A stretch of DNA of 64,000 bases from Sequoia sempervirens (taxonomy: Eukaryota > Streptophyta > Pinopsida > Cupressales > Cupressaceae), in the NCBI GenBank assembly GCA_007258455.2, contig VDFB02296704.1:1-64000 (forward strand), in the 5' to 3' direction. Below the pieces are notes generated by a model. That model saw only the letters and a program-made list of their open reading frames with translations, searched no databases and was not told the origin of the DNA. Within the stretch, counting starts at the first letter, position 1; each line of letters begins with the position of its first letter. Both the position numbers and the translations under genes were made by a program. This document shows, piece by piece, positions 43,801-50,504 of the stretch.

Positions 43801-44806
43801 ATACATTTTGTTTAATTATGGGTAGTCAAATCACAACTATTGAACATTATATAAATGACTATTGGGTATTATATGTACGATTAGATGCACGACTATTGGA
43901 CCCTGCAAGACTATTGGGCCCTCTCCCCTATATCAAAATCATAGATAAGAATTCTACACAGCGTAGTAGGTAGAATTAACCAAGAACGTTTTGTGACAAA
44001 TCAAAATCTTTTTATCTAGCCACCTAAAGAAACAAACTCAACTAATCCGCTCGTACATATATAGCGAACAAAGGAAAATATATCTAAATTAAAAAGGAAG
44101 ATTCGATAAGCTAAATAAAGAATGAGGATTATTTGGTACTTACCCCTGAATCTGATTATTAATTATGTCGCCTTTATAGAAAGAAGCTTGATTGAGTGCC
44201 TGTTTCCAAAGCTGAACTTCTGAGGTGTACCTGCTCAGGTGGAACAGCATACAACCACAATACAACAAACTTAACTCTGGTATATCTGGCAAACAAAAAA
44301 GTTATAAAAAAATAATAATAATTGAGAATATATGATAAGGTAAATGCTGGATAAAGAGCATTTGAGCTGTACCTCTTCTTTGTTTCATACTCAGAAAAGG
44401 CACTTGCATACTTTCCGTTTCCATTAATCGCCCATCTTAAATCAGAAGGCTCAACATGATAGAAAATGGGGATAATAGGGGCGCCGGTTTGTAGCATGAA
44501 GTTCAGCTCCGCCAAACACCAGTGGGATTGTGCATAATTTTCAGAAAAAATGGCTAGATGAATTGAAGCACTGCGAATCGCTTCTTCTAAAGCTCTTGGA
44601 AAGTAATCCCCAAGCTCTAGCCCATCTTTGTCCAAGAACACTCGCAGTCCCGTGGCATCTAGAGAACTGTAGATATTGCTGGCCAGCGTGTCTTTTGTAT
44701 CTTTTCCACAATGATTAATGAATACATCGTAGGAGATGTGTTTGGTTCCAGATGAGGATACATCAAAAGTAGAAGCAGATGCTATTAACTTATTAAAAGC
44801 AGCCAT
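19361..44806 (-). CDS. TIR-NBS-LRR immune receptor gene, six exons, one in-frame stop
   Basis: The gene is assembled from six exons (44806-44373, 44230-44144, 25402-24328, 24219-23908, 23816-19953, 19855-19361) with GT-AG introns of 142, 18741, 108, 91 and 97 nt and consistent phases. The total is 6267 nt, 2089 codons with the stop. Product order: TIR (about 26-165), NB-ARC (about 200-510), linker, about 40 LRRs in paired units, C-terminal domain. TNL proteins sense pathogen effectors in the cytoplasm or nucleus, and the TIR domain acts as an NADase on assembly. The initiator ATG at 44806 is the first in frame after an upstream stop near 44935. Codon 705 is TGA (23610-23612), so the reference allele should give a truncated TIR-NBS protein of 704 residues unless it is an error, polymorphism or spliced around. 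Every other junction and motif looks intact, so the lesion is probably recent. Confidence 0.85.
19953..23816 (-). CDS. TNL copy 2, exon 5: giant LRR exon (1288 codons)
   Basis: The acceptor TGCTGCAG ends at 23817 and the donor CAG/GTAATT is at 19952-19951. The exon first encodes irregular plant LRRs (LTELVIQRC, LPKSLIHLQSL types). From about 22860 downward it carries some 19 paired units of 46 residues: one repeat of the LENLRSLKELNISDCPELEVLPS type and one of the LAELTSLEEFNLQMCHKLKKIEG type. Two places carry an extra single repeat. The regularity (138-bp period) implies growth by duplication of the pair. TGA at 23610-23612 lies in the 69th codon of the exon, between CRNL and SLPSNFGELTNLQ; CGA to TGA by CpG decay would explain it. 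The remaining 1219 codons are open. Confidence 0.88.
23610..23612 (-). other. premature TGA codon in the TNL LRR exon
   Basis: The frame is fixed by the exon 5 acceptor and by the long open frame on both sides. The codon stands between leucine and serine codons (CTG TGA TCG). The duplicate copy 1 does not cover this site because the duplication ends at main-copy position 23579, so the ancestral codon cannot be read there. Confidence 0.88.
23908..24219 (-). CDS. TNL copy 2, exon 4: NBS-LRR linker and first LRRs
   Basis: The 312-nt exon (104 codons, phase 0 on both sides) lies between the acceptor CTATTCAG at 24227-24220 and the donor GCC/GTAAGT at 23907. It encodes QTIQVRGMANA, a stretch found just after NB-ARC in conifer-type TNLs, then LKIFVGNGGFIN and the first LRR-like strands ending in LEDLWERDAA. 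A separate exon at this point is the usual plant TNL gene structure. Confidence 0.85.
24328..25402 (-). CDS. TNL copy 2, exon 3: NB-ARC domain
   Basis: The exon runs from the acceptor GTTGTTCAG (ending 25403) to the donor CAACAG/GTGAAG at 24327 (1075 nt, 358 codons plus one base). Motifs in predicted protein numbering: P-loop GMGGSGKTT 230-238; RNBS-A around SCFLSDVRDAERRG 254-267; kinase-2 LIVLDDVDH 308-316, whose final aspartate-histidine is TNL-type; RNBS-B IIVTTR 336-341; GLPL 396-399; FLDVECLFIG 451-460 (TNL RNBS-D); MHD 499-501. NB-ARC is the ATP/ADP switch that controls receptor assembly. All key residues are present, so this part appears functional. Confidence 0.93.
25430..27200. other. 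AT-rich intronic spacer
   Basis: This part of intron 2 has no supported gene. A small patch 25500-25620 is less A/T-rich and carries a short GTTTT repeat, but I cannot assign a role. The rest is A/T-rich with short homopolymers. Confidence 0.5.
27208..27450. repeat. 139-bp tandem duplication
   Basis: The stretch starting acaactaccacaaaatttga at 27208 recurs with few differences at 27347. Both copies contain gaaaaggagaggaatacta, a T run, gattctac or gttctac, gtagcaaac and tttgaacat. The second copy is cut slightly short. There is no coding content. Confidence 0.8.
28320..28940. repeat. purine-rich block with three degenerate direct repeats
   Basis: The plus strand is unusually purine-rich and less A/T-rich than its surroundings. 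Similar stretches of about 45 bp recur at 28479, 28631 and 28730, reading gcagccacaag, gtagccacag or gcaaccacaag, then a GGG-rich segment and a gtgggaa or gtggagaatt end. Open frames on either strand here have biased composition and are not convincing genes. It could be a decayed LTR or repeat leader. Confidence 0.45.
29317..29443. mobile_element. 127-bp MITE-like inverted-repeat element
   Basis: The left end GATCCAACAGTGTAG and the right end, read on the other strand as GATTCAACGATTTAG, continue into a pair of arms about 37 bp long. These include a perfect 15-bp stretch AGTCAAACTCATTGA and its complement. The short centre would form a hairpin loop. Small non-autonomous DNA transposons have this layout. 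Target duplications are not clear, so the family cannot be given. Confidence 0.6.
29444..30150. other. AT-rich intronic spacer
   Basis: No gene, RNA or repeat structure is recognised. The last 250 bp are extremely A/T-rich, with many TATTTAAT words. Confidence 0.5.
30153..30575 (+). pseudogene. fragment of a plant LINE ORF1 (DUF4283-like start)
   Basis: The 140-codon frame ends with IEKGLIERFKGFWPSLSELHEWIK. This resembles the N-terminal part of the DUF4283 region that opens the ORF1 protein of plant L1-type LINEs, where a block of the form LIGKF-GxWPS-LxxWI is usual. The first 100 residues are unrecognised. The frame stops at KKYEPHFRR, just where a LINE protein would continue, so this is a truncated piece. 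It lies 225 bp upstream of Copia element 2. The call rests on family memory of the motif. Confidence 0.4.
30800..31347 (+). repeat. 5' LTR of Copia element 2
   Basis: The LTR begins TGTTGATTTTTTG and ends TTAACA. Inside the first 130 bp a motif of the form TTTAAAGCAACTYGAGTTRGATATGC is repeated two to three times, which may be promoter-proximal enhancer repeats. A TATAAATG stretch at 31074-31081 could be the TATA box. Confidence 0.92.
31348..31359 (+). promoter_or_regulatory. primer-binding site of Copia element 2
   Basis: TGGTATCAGAGC begins the base after the 5' LTR. It is the canonical tRNA-Met primer-binding site. Confidence 0.93.
31451..32257 (+). pseudogene. Copia element 2: Gag
   Basis: The reading begins at ATG 31451 with MATSIRYEDKLDG and runs as a typical Copia Gag (LQWKVWI, TTKEMWDMLTKLYQ, YLSKLTQVRDEL). 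TAG at 31745-31747 and TAA at 32198-32200 interrupt it. The zinc knuckle CFCCHQMGHYAS is split from its last cysteine by the second stop, which lies one codon before that cysteine. Lysine-rich sequence surrounds the knuckle. Gag would coat the element RNA; this copy cannot make the full protein. Confidence 0.88.
32258..33475 (+). pseudogene. Copia element 2: protease and integrase with D-to-N changes
   Basis: The 405-codon open stretch contains the protease active site DSGA (VWYIDSGASRHMTG), the GAG-pre-integrase segment with its LWHRRMAH and CKGCALGK zinc ligands, and the integrase core. Where Copia integrases have catalytic D in HSDVCGP and RSDNGGEY, this copy has HSNVCGP (near 32918-32938) and RSNNGGEY (near 33107-33127). 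The third residue, E of the GVVEQKNR block, remains. Both changes are GAT to AAT, that is G to A. The frame is lost after about 33400. The enzyme would be catalytically dead even if translated. Confidence 0.9.
33394..34557 (+). pseudogene. Copia element 2: integrase tail and reverse transcriptase, 5' part
   Basis: The integrase C-terminal stretch (GYSETSNDYWVYIP) continues at 33394-33594. Reverse transcriptase starts near 33900 (W-R-D-A-M-V-E-E-Y) and runs through KARFVAKGFSQKG and QMDVKTTFLNG, to YVDD at 34461-34472. There are stops at 33592, 33994 and 34264 and at least one frameshift between 34266 and 34440. The domain is cut after MKDLGYM by the inserted inverted-repeat transposon. Confidence 0.85.
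34562..35624. mobile_element. 1.06 kb inverted-repeat transposon nested in Copia element 2
   Basis: Ends read GGGTAAAAGCACAAACCTGTGTCACACTTT on the left and the same with two or three changes on the right (opposite strand). TGCA flanks both sides (34558-34561 and 35625-35628), and removing the element with one TGCA restores the Copia reverse transcriptase reading MHYFLG. So this is a genuine insertion with a 4-bp target duplication. No transposase is encoded; the interior is A/T-rich and holds many GAAACC / GGTTTC words near 35355-35585, including a perfect 30-bp palindrome at 35386-35415. The superfamily is uncertain: hAT ends look similar (CAGGG) but give 8-bp duplications. Confidence 0.85.
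35386..35415. repeat. perfect 30-bp palindrome
   Basis: TAGAAAGGGTTTCGG is followed directly by its reverse complement. Further partial copies of the arms (gaaaccctttcta) occur within 45 bp on the right, so the region can fold in several ways. Sub-terminal repeats like this often bind a transposase, but that is inference. Confidence 0.9.
35629..36486 (+). pseudogene. Copia element 2: reverse transcriptase 3' part and RNase H
   Basis: Coding resumes with HYFLGLELW after the nested transposon, then a TAG, then YLIDILKRF and LYRQLIGSLMYL at 35705-35953. The RNase H domain follows at 35972-36355 (FTDADWVG, RKSTLGCSF, ALSSAEAEYM). A frameshift near 36250-36290 moves the end to another frame (KHIKIKYHFIRDYVEKG) that runs to the polypurine tract. 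All pieces are Copia-type. No full protein can be made. Confidence 0.87.
36487..37037 (+). repeat. 3' LTR of Copia element 2
   Basis: It begins TGTTGATTTTCTG after AAGAGGGAG and ends TTAACA at 37037. It matches the 5' LTR over its full length with about 20 differences and a few short insertions or deletions by eye. AATTT follows, the right target duplication. Confidence 0.92.
37139..38880 (+). repeat. possible Gypsy-type LTR remnant (TGTAATGTCCCC start)
   Basis: The sequence opens with TGTAATGTCCCCTTC, a start I associate with long Gypsy LTRs in seed plants, and continues for about 1.7 kb as non-coding, less A/T-rich sequence unlike the surrounding intron. No primer site, second LTR or pol fragment was found next to it, so both the end and the identity are uncertain. 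Another TGTAATGTCCCAG start is seen at 41214. Confidence 0.3.
38751..38807 (+). repeat. three 20-bp tandem repeats (CTTCCATTCAAGTTCAG)
   Basis: The 17-base core cttccattcaagttcag occurs at 38751, 38771 (one change) and 38791, a strict 20-bp period. A small minisatellite with no coding meaning. Confidence 0.85.
38881..39560. other. intronic spacer, no gene recognised
   Basis: A 79-codon frame at 39191-39430 has no known domain. The phrase agataccatttcttgct occurs twice (38947 and 39011), a small local duplication. Nothing else is supported. Confidence 0.4.
39580..41870. other. extremely AT-rich intronic tracts
   Basis: Two blocks (about 39580-40420 and 41040-41870) are nearly all A and T, with TATAATTA-type words throughout. 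The stretch between (40430-41035) is of mixed composition without a recognisable gene. Such tracts may act as matrix-attachment or unwinding regions, but nothing in the sequence proves it. Confidence 0.5.
41880..42460. repeat. GA-rich to CT-rich strand-switch microsatellite
   Basis: From 41885 to about 42030 the plus strand is a GAGA/AGAGAG-type purine tract. From about 42030 to 42450 it becomes a CTCTCT/TCTATC pyrimidine tract. The two halves are imperfect inverted complements, so the block can fold back. Serine-leucine frames in the CT half are by-products of the repeat. Confidence 0.8.
43513..43928. mobile_element. 416-bp MITE-like element with GGGGAGAGGGCC ends
   Basis: The left end GGGGAGAGGGCCTAGTAG and the right end (read on the other strand) GGGGAGAGGGCCCAATAG form terminal inverted repeats of about 25 bp. 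TA flanks both sides (43511-43512 and 43929-43930), consistent with a TA target. The interior has sub-terminal direct repeats of the form ACTATTGGRCCCT near 43893-43922 and no coding capacity. It lies 215 bp inside intron 2 from the donor site. Confidence 0.75.
44144..44230 (-). CDS. TNL copy 2, exon 2: end of TIR domain and linker
   Basis: The 87-nt exon lies between the acceptor CCTGAGCAG (44239-44231) and the donor CAGGG/GTAAGT (44143). It adds YTSEVQLWKQALNQASFYKGDIINNQIQG, which completes the TIR domain: the block WKQAL-x-x-AS-x-x-G matches the alpha-E region of plant TIR domains. Phase 2 on both sides fits exon 1 (AG/G) and exon 3 (GG/T). Without splicing, the upstream frame runs into an intron-encoded tail, which is why it looks longer if read straight through. 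Confidence 0.85.
44373..44806 (-). CDS. TNL copy 2, exon 1: TIR domain
   Basis: The exon starts at ATG 44806 (MAAFNKLIASAS), the first methionine after an in-frame TAA near 44935, and ends at the donor AAGAG/GTACAG (44372). The TIR fold is clear: ISYDVFINHCGKDTKD (about 24-39), GLRVFLDKDGLELGD (53-67), AIRSASIHLAIFSENYA (76-92), WCLAELNFML (96-105) and IPIFYHVEPSDLRW (112-125). E100 in WCLAEL is the position of the catalytic glutamate of plant TIR NADases. The cysteine in INHCGKD replaces the arginine more usual in plant TIRs (INHRG). Confidence 0.92.
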
Positions 44807-45011
44807 AGATACAGATTGAAACGAAGGAGGAGACTGATAAAAGGGGCTTGGTGTTTGAAATGCTTCACGGGCTAAGGCTGAGGCTTTGCTATAAATTGAG
44901 GAGGACAGGGAGAAGGAAAACAAATCAAACCCGGCTTAATGCAGAAACCCTTGAAAGACAGGAGGCTAATGGGAATATGGTATGATGCAGAGAAAAGGGA
45001 GTTCAATTGTA

Positions 45012-45019
45012 TATTTATA
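45012..45019 (-). promoter_or_regulatory. TATA box of the TNL gene
   Basis: TATAAATA on the minus strand, about 205 bp upstream of the initiator ATG. This predicts transcription start near 44980-44990 and a 5' leader of about 180 nt. Sequence on either side is less A/T-rich than the surrounding spacer, as expected for a gene promoter. Confidence 0.6.
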
Positions 45020-45227
45020 AAGAAGAAAGAAGCGAAGTTGTGCGTAGAAGAGAGAATTAGAGGATATTATTTGCGCGGGAAAAGCGCACAGGTAAGGAAG
45101 TGGGGAGAATTTTCTTTTTCTCCCTTCCATCGACTGCGCGTACTGAAGCATGTGAAGGCATTTGTACGATTCGCTTTCACTAGTCTTAAAAGAAGAGAAG
45201 GATAGAAAACGGGGTTACGGATGTGAG

Positions 45228-45233
45228 CACGTG
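45228..45233. promoter_or_regulatory. G-box CACGTG upstream of the TNL gene
   Basis: The palindromic hexamer CACGTG lies about 420 bp upstream of the ATG within a CpG-containing patch (45060-45340) that stands out from the CpG-poor window. bHLH and bZIP factors bind such sites in plants. Function here is inferred. Confidence 0.35.
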
Positions 45234-45459
45234 GAAAGATAAGCCGCGGAATTTCTTTTTGGAAAGGACGTACGCGAACGAAATCGCGTGGAAACGAGAT
45301 GAGCATCTGGACTGTGTGAAGAAAATGGAAAAGTACGCATCCTGTCGAAAAAGTAACTAATGGAATTCTTTTTCGTTGTCCCCCACCAATAATTAGATTC
45401 CAAACACCTAATAGCGTTCATAAAAAGACGTACATAGGGAAATTGGTTTTTAATTGTCA

Positions 45460-46390
45460 TTTAACTTTACATTCTAATGTTTAAAATGTTTTATATAAAT
45501 TGATTTTGTTTTCCAAATTTTGTATTTAATTATTTTTTAATTTTTTAATTATTTATCAATGATTATTTATATATTTTAGGTAGAATAATGGGTGTGGTTT
45601 TATCTTATAGATAGATCTACATCTACAACATAATATTCATGATTAAAATTGATTAAGAGTATTTTAAATATTCGTACTACTAAATGATTTATAATAGATG
45701 CATTTAGTACAAATGAAAATGTATATGTAGATGTTATATCTTTTTATTCTTATATTATAAACATATATACATAATGATGGAAGTGACTATTCACCCAACA
45801 AAATATGTTTATATCCATCTATCATACATTTGTACTAATTGATGTGGTAGATGGAAACTTAAGGATATTAACAATAGTTTTCAAAATGCAAACATTTTTT
45901 ACCACTATATTAATTATATAAATAAAAATTAAGTAATAGAAGAACAAGTTAAGAAAATATTATCATATTCTACTCTCAATCTATGAGACACCTATAGAGA
46001 TCTCAACATTGCAACCCAAGGTTTTGATATCAAATGTAATGCCCTAAATCACATATGGAAAAAATAGAAGAGTCCATGGCTAATGAATAGGTGAATGCAA
46101 GATCTTCATGGGCCAAACAATACCTCTAAGCAATAATGAAAATGATATTTTTGTTTATCTTATTGGTTATTGTTTCTTTCTTTTTTTAAATAATAATAAT
46201 TTGGTAAAAATTGGATATTTCAATGAGGTAATACTTAAATTTTGGAAAAAATATATAAAGTAGATCTCATTTTAATTGGCCTAAGAATGAAAAAAAAATA
46301 TTTTTTGAATATTTAGATATAAGCAAGGCCACATGTGTAAATGTGACATATTTTTATGATTTTTTGTGTAGATAAATAAAGTAGTTATAT
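45460..46390. other. AT-rich spacer
   Basis: No gene is recognised. A TGTAATGCCCTAAATC phrase at 46035-46050 resembles the start of some LTRs but nothing else supports an element. Confidence 0.4.
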
Positions 46391-46392
46391 AT

Positions 46393-46480
46393 GTATGAAT
46401 AGTTGTTTTTGGATTTGATTGTGTAAGCTTTTTGATTCAAAAAAGCTTACACAATCAAATCCAAAAACAACTATTCATAC
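46393..46480. repeat. perfect 41-bp inverted repeat with 6-nt loop
   Basis: Bases 46393-46433 are the exact reverse complement of 46440-46480, separated only by GATTCA. The arms include TTTGGATTTGATTGTG. The identity is complete by eye over all 41 positions. No similar sequence was noticed elsewhere in the window. Confidence 0.95.
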
Positions 46481-47238
46481 TCTTATGGATTGTGGAAATC
46501 TAATAACTTTGAGTTATATATGTTTTACTAAAATTTGAATAAATATTAAAAACCAATTTTCAAACCAACCTAACTTGCTAAAAAGAATGATATTAGTTTC
46601 TTTTTCTAGTCCTATGGTAATGATGCATAGAATGTGAGGTATATTTCATATTTGAAAAGGGGCAATGATTTGAAAGTTAGTGATATTTATGAATATGTCT
46701 ATTGGGGACTTGAGCATAATGTATATAGAAAATCATTTTTAGTTATTTATTAAAATTATATCAACTATATATTATATTTTAAATTCTTGAGATTTTTCTA
46801 GATACACTCTTTTCATTTTATCAAATCTTGATTAAAAGTCTATAAAATTCAATAGTAAATTCAAGGGAAATTTGTAATATTATCTCAAATTTTCATTGGT
46901 GTGGAACAAATAGGTTTGGATTCCCAAACTTGATTCCCATACAATTTTTATGGGGGGAAATTTTTGAGACTAACATGGATATTTTCTTTACAAAAATGAG
47001 TATCTATTTTGAAAGTGAATTCTATTATTCCCCTCCCCCATGCAATCCATAGCAATCTAGGAGATGTTTTTCCAAAAAAAATCCATTTTGAAAATGGATA
47101 TTCACTTCTTTTTTTTATAATGGATATCTATTTTATTTTGACTAAGCAATTCATAAAAAGGGTTAAAAATCTAAGCCTAAAAAGAAAATTTTCAATTTCG
47201 GCCAACACTCACATGATTTTTTCTCCTATTTGGCCAAT
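46481..47238. other. spacer, no gene recognised
   Basis: A 125-codon frame at 47009-47386 has no known domain and runs into a tandem duplication, so it is not supported as a gene. Confidence 0.4.
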
Positions 47239-47714
47239 CATGATCTTGCACTCATGCAATGGTTGTGTGTTAATAGTTGCAACACAACAATGTACAATAA
47301 ATGCTCATAGATACACAAACACTACTATTTCTCATGATAATCAAATCATAAGAAGAAGAATCATAAATATCAAGCAATCAATTTAAAGGTACCATACATT
47401 CTACTTTGATAGACTTCAAACCAACTCAATACACTAAAATAATACTCAACACTCACTAGTCATCACAAGGTTCACTATCATGATTTTGCACTCACCCCAA
47501 AAAAAATTTGTTAATAGTTGCATTACAATAGTGTGCAAGACATGCTCATAGATACATAAACACTACTATTTCTCATGATAATCAAATCATAAGAAGGGGA
47601 ATCATAAACACCCCAATCAACTTAAAGGTAGCATACATTCTAATTTGATAGACTTCAAACCAAGTCAATGCACTAAAATAATCCTCAACACTCGCTAGTC
47701 ATCACAAGGTTCAA
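47239..47714. repeat. 240-bp tandem duplication
   Basis: The stretch catgatcttgcactcatgc at 47239 recurs as catgattttgcactcacc at 47479, and both units end in catcacaaggttca 240 bp apart. The units share long identical runs such as aacactactatttctcatg. Differences are scattered, so the duplication is not very recent. Confidence 0.88.
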
Positions 47715-48800
47715 TAAAGAATAATAATATACATTAAGTTAGACCAATGACACCAAATAAGAAAGATAAGGTCTCACCGTATTCTAGTGACTGGATACTA
47801 TGACCAAATACCTAGTCACAAAACTAAAACTAATGCAAAAGGAAATATATAATTGTTCTCAAAATGCTTAGTTCAAACACAAAAGGAGGAAGCATATGAT
47901 TAAGCTACATTCATTAATTCACTTTTAATACCAATTCTATAAGTGTAGATGTGCTTTAAATGATATGTTTATATCCATGATTTTCTAAACGCATAACTTA
48001 GAATAAAAATTTATTAAATATGAGTTTTAACCCAAACAATTCCTTTATAAATACACATAATTCTTGTAAAATAAGAAATGAATAAATGGATAATCATTTC
48101 AAACACAATGACTATATTCTAAAAACCTTCCCAACATCAAAAATTGAGCTAAGAATAGCAAGATCTTTGTAACAATGTGTAGAAAGGAAATGCAACACAT
48201 TATTACATGATAATAACACATCAAATATTACACAAGACTCTACTTAACAATTACACAAAAAATATATTCTAGAAATTGATCGTAGAAACATGAAGCTAAT
48301 TTTGTTGGAAACAAGCTTAGAAACTTTCAATAGAAAATCCATTCCCATGATGCTTACGCACTACACAAGCATCCCTAAGAAAATTTAAACATCAATAAAA
48401 TTCACATTTTTAAAGACAAAAGTTTACATAGAGGTGACTAACACATTTCCCTAGATTCCCAAATTTACATAACAATTATGAGTTATTTATGATAAAAAGG
48501 AACTACTAAATTGATAGAGGGATCTATTAATACATTGATTTTGTCAAAGGCTTCAATTCACGAGAAATAATAGCATAAAAAAATAACTAAGGATTAATAG
48601 TGAGAGGGAAATCCTATATACATACCCTATAGGATGCTAAATCACAAAAAAAACAACCCTCAACGTTCAAACCCTAGATTTACAAAATGAAAAATTAAAA
48701 AATAATTTCCCTCCAAGTAAATTTTGTGATTCAATTTCCAATTCAAGTGTACTCAAATAATTGTTACAATTGATTTTTCTAAATAATAGCATCAACTTTA
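47715..48800. other. AT-rich spacer before the LINE
   Basis: No supported gene or element. The last bases 48801-48810 (AATAATTTGA) form the left target duplication of the LINE. Confidence 0.5.
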
Positions 48801-49161
48801 AATAATTTGAGGTGACGGAGATGGAAGAGATGAGGTTGATCACGGGGGTTGGTCTGTTGCGTGCCTGCGGCTGGTAGCCTATGACCTGCATGCTCTCCTT
48901 TTCTTGTGCATGCGTCCGGCGGAGCTTGGAGTGGGATCATTTGAGTGCTGAGTGCCTTTTTCTACTTTTTGGGGGGAGATTTAGTGTGTGTGGGGCATGC
49001 TATTGTTCAGTGGGGACCCTTGGTGCCTAGGGGTGCTGCGCCAGAGCTTTCCTTTCTATGTACTGCCCTCTCTTTTCCTATGCCCTCCTTCAATGGCAGT
49101 GGGGGTTTGAGGTGGATCTCTTGCCAACTCCTTTTGGTATAGGAGGGATTTGATATTGGTT

Positions 49162-50250
49162 ATGGAGGTTGTTAAGAGAAACACAAATGGTGAAGGTCCT
49201 TCTTTAAAGGGGGGTTTTCCCAGGATTAAAAAAGTGAATGGGTGTTTGGAATGAAGTGAGGATCGTCCTCTCCTAGTGATTCAACCGAATTCTATTGTAG
49301 AGGATGTTGCATACTTGAGAAATCATTCCTTAATTTGAAAATTCATGGGTTTGCACCTTGCCTTGTTAGCTTTGGAAGCTTGTATTCAACAGGTTTTGAC
49401 TCCCGTAGGTGATATCGAGATAATGTTAGCTGCCAATAACTATTTTTTGGTTATCTTTTCGTGTATGGTAGATAGGAATAAAGTTTTTAAGGGTGGCCCT
49501 TCTTCAATCAGGTTGAGATCTTCATGAAACCTTGGCACGAGGGTTTCAACTCGGCTAAAGAAATCCCTTCGCAAGTGCCATTTTGGGTTTGCCTTCCTCG
49601 ACTTCCATTGGAATTTTGGAGAAGTGATATTTTGCATATGATAGATCGACTACTAGGAAAACCAATTGGGCCTGCCCAACAAAATTTGGATAGAAAGGTA
49701 ATCTCTTATGCTGAAATTTGTGTTGAAATTGATTTAAACAATTTCCTTTGCCTGATTTTATAGAAGTTTGTGTTGGATCCTCTTCTTGGATTCAACAACT
49801 TGATTATGAAACTCTCCCTTTTTGTTTTCGTGTTTGTCATGAATATAGAAATTTTCAGAGGAGATTCCTTTGATTTAATCGAGCAACTCTTACGACTAAT
49901 AAGACTTCTCCTAAGAATGATAATGGGAAGGCCCCTATGGTGGAGGGGGTTGTTGATAAGGAGGGCTTTGTTCCCATTAAGCATCATAATAAGGGGAAGG
50001 GTTAGAAGAGAACTTTCAAGGATAGATAGAATGATGAGACTTTTTAATTGGTTTGGTGCTTTGGATGACTTGGTTTAGGAAGAGGGTGCTCCAGTTGGGA
50101 TTCCTCCTAACTTTGGCTCGTTAGAAGTGGTCATGCATGAGGAGGAAGTAATTGGGAAGAAAAACTTGGCTGGGATGACTTTGTATTATGATCAAGTGGA
50201 GGTTGGTCAGATGGAAATGAATGTTCCTCTCTAGTAACAGGACGCATCCA
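49162..50250 (+). pseudogene. LINE ORF1 (DUF4283-like RNA-binding protein)
   Basis: ATG 49162 (MEVVKRNTNGEG) begins the frame. After TGA stops near 49249 and 49338 it continues as LEACIQQVLTPVGDIEIML, NNYFLVIFS, NKVFKGGP and KPWHEGFN, then PSQVPFWVCLPRLPLEFW and RKVISYAEICVEIDL. This is the DUF4283 layout of plant LINE ORF1 proteins. A relic zinc knuckle (VCHEYRNFQRRF) lies near 49832-49868 with the histidine and final cysteine lost. ORF1 binds element RNA. At least three frame changes are visible. Confidence 0.75.
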
Positions 50251-50504
50251 TTCTTGATGATTCTTTGATTCTAAAGGATGATAGAGTTGTGGTGGTTTCT
50301 TCTCCCTCACAAGTGGCTAAGACTTCAGACTTAAAGAAACCTACAAGGGAAACTAAGGCCATGGGGCTACAACAGAAGCCCCTTAAAAAGGGGCCCCTTG
50401 AGAAAGCTTCTAAGGTGGGTCACAAGCACATTAAGAAAGTTAAGTTGTTGGGTGAGACTTTGGTGGAATCTAGGTTGGTGAAAACCCTGGACTCTCATTA
50501 CTCC

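Larger units (their letters stand above)
25403..44143 (-). other. giant intron 2 of the TNL gene (18.7 kb)
   Basis: The donor GTAAGT at 44143-44138 and the acceptor GTTCAG at 25403 join codon GG/T in phase 2, giving a smooth protein across the TIR and NBS exons. Inside are a complete Copia element in the opposite orientation, a LINE ORF1 fragment, small inverted-repeat transposons, microsatellites and long AT-rich blocks. Introns this long, swollen by old transposons, are characteristic of gymnosperm genes. No other host gene was found inside. Confidence 0.8.

Noticed and set aside
44939..45205. 88-codon plus-strand frame with many lysines and arginines, divergent from the TNL gene
   Set aside because: It overlaps the TNL promoter and leader on the opposite strand and has no recognisable domain; a bidirectional gene is not supported.
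46393..46480. MicroRNA precursor
   Set aside because: The stem is perfectly paired with a 6-nt loop, unlike typical plant precursors; kept as an unexplained hairpin.
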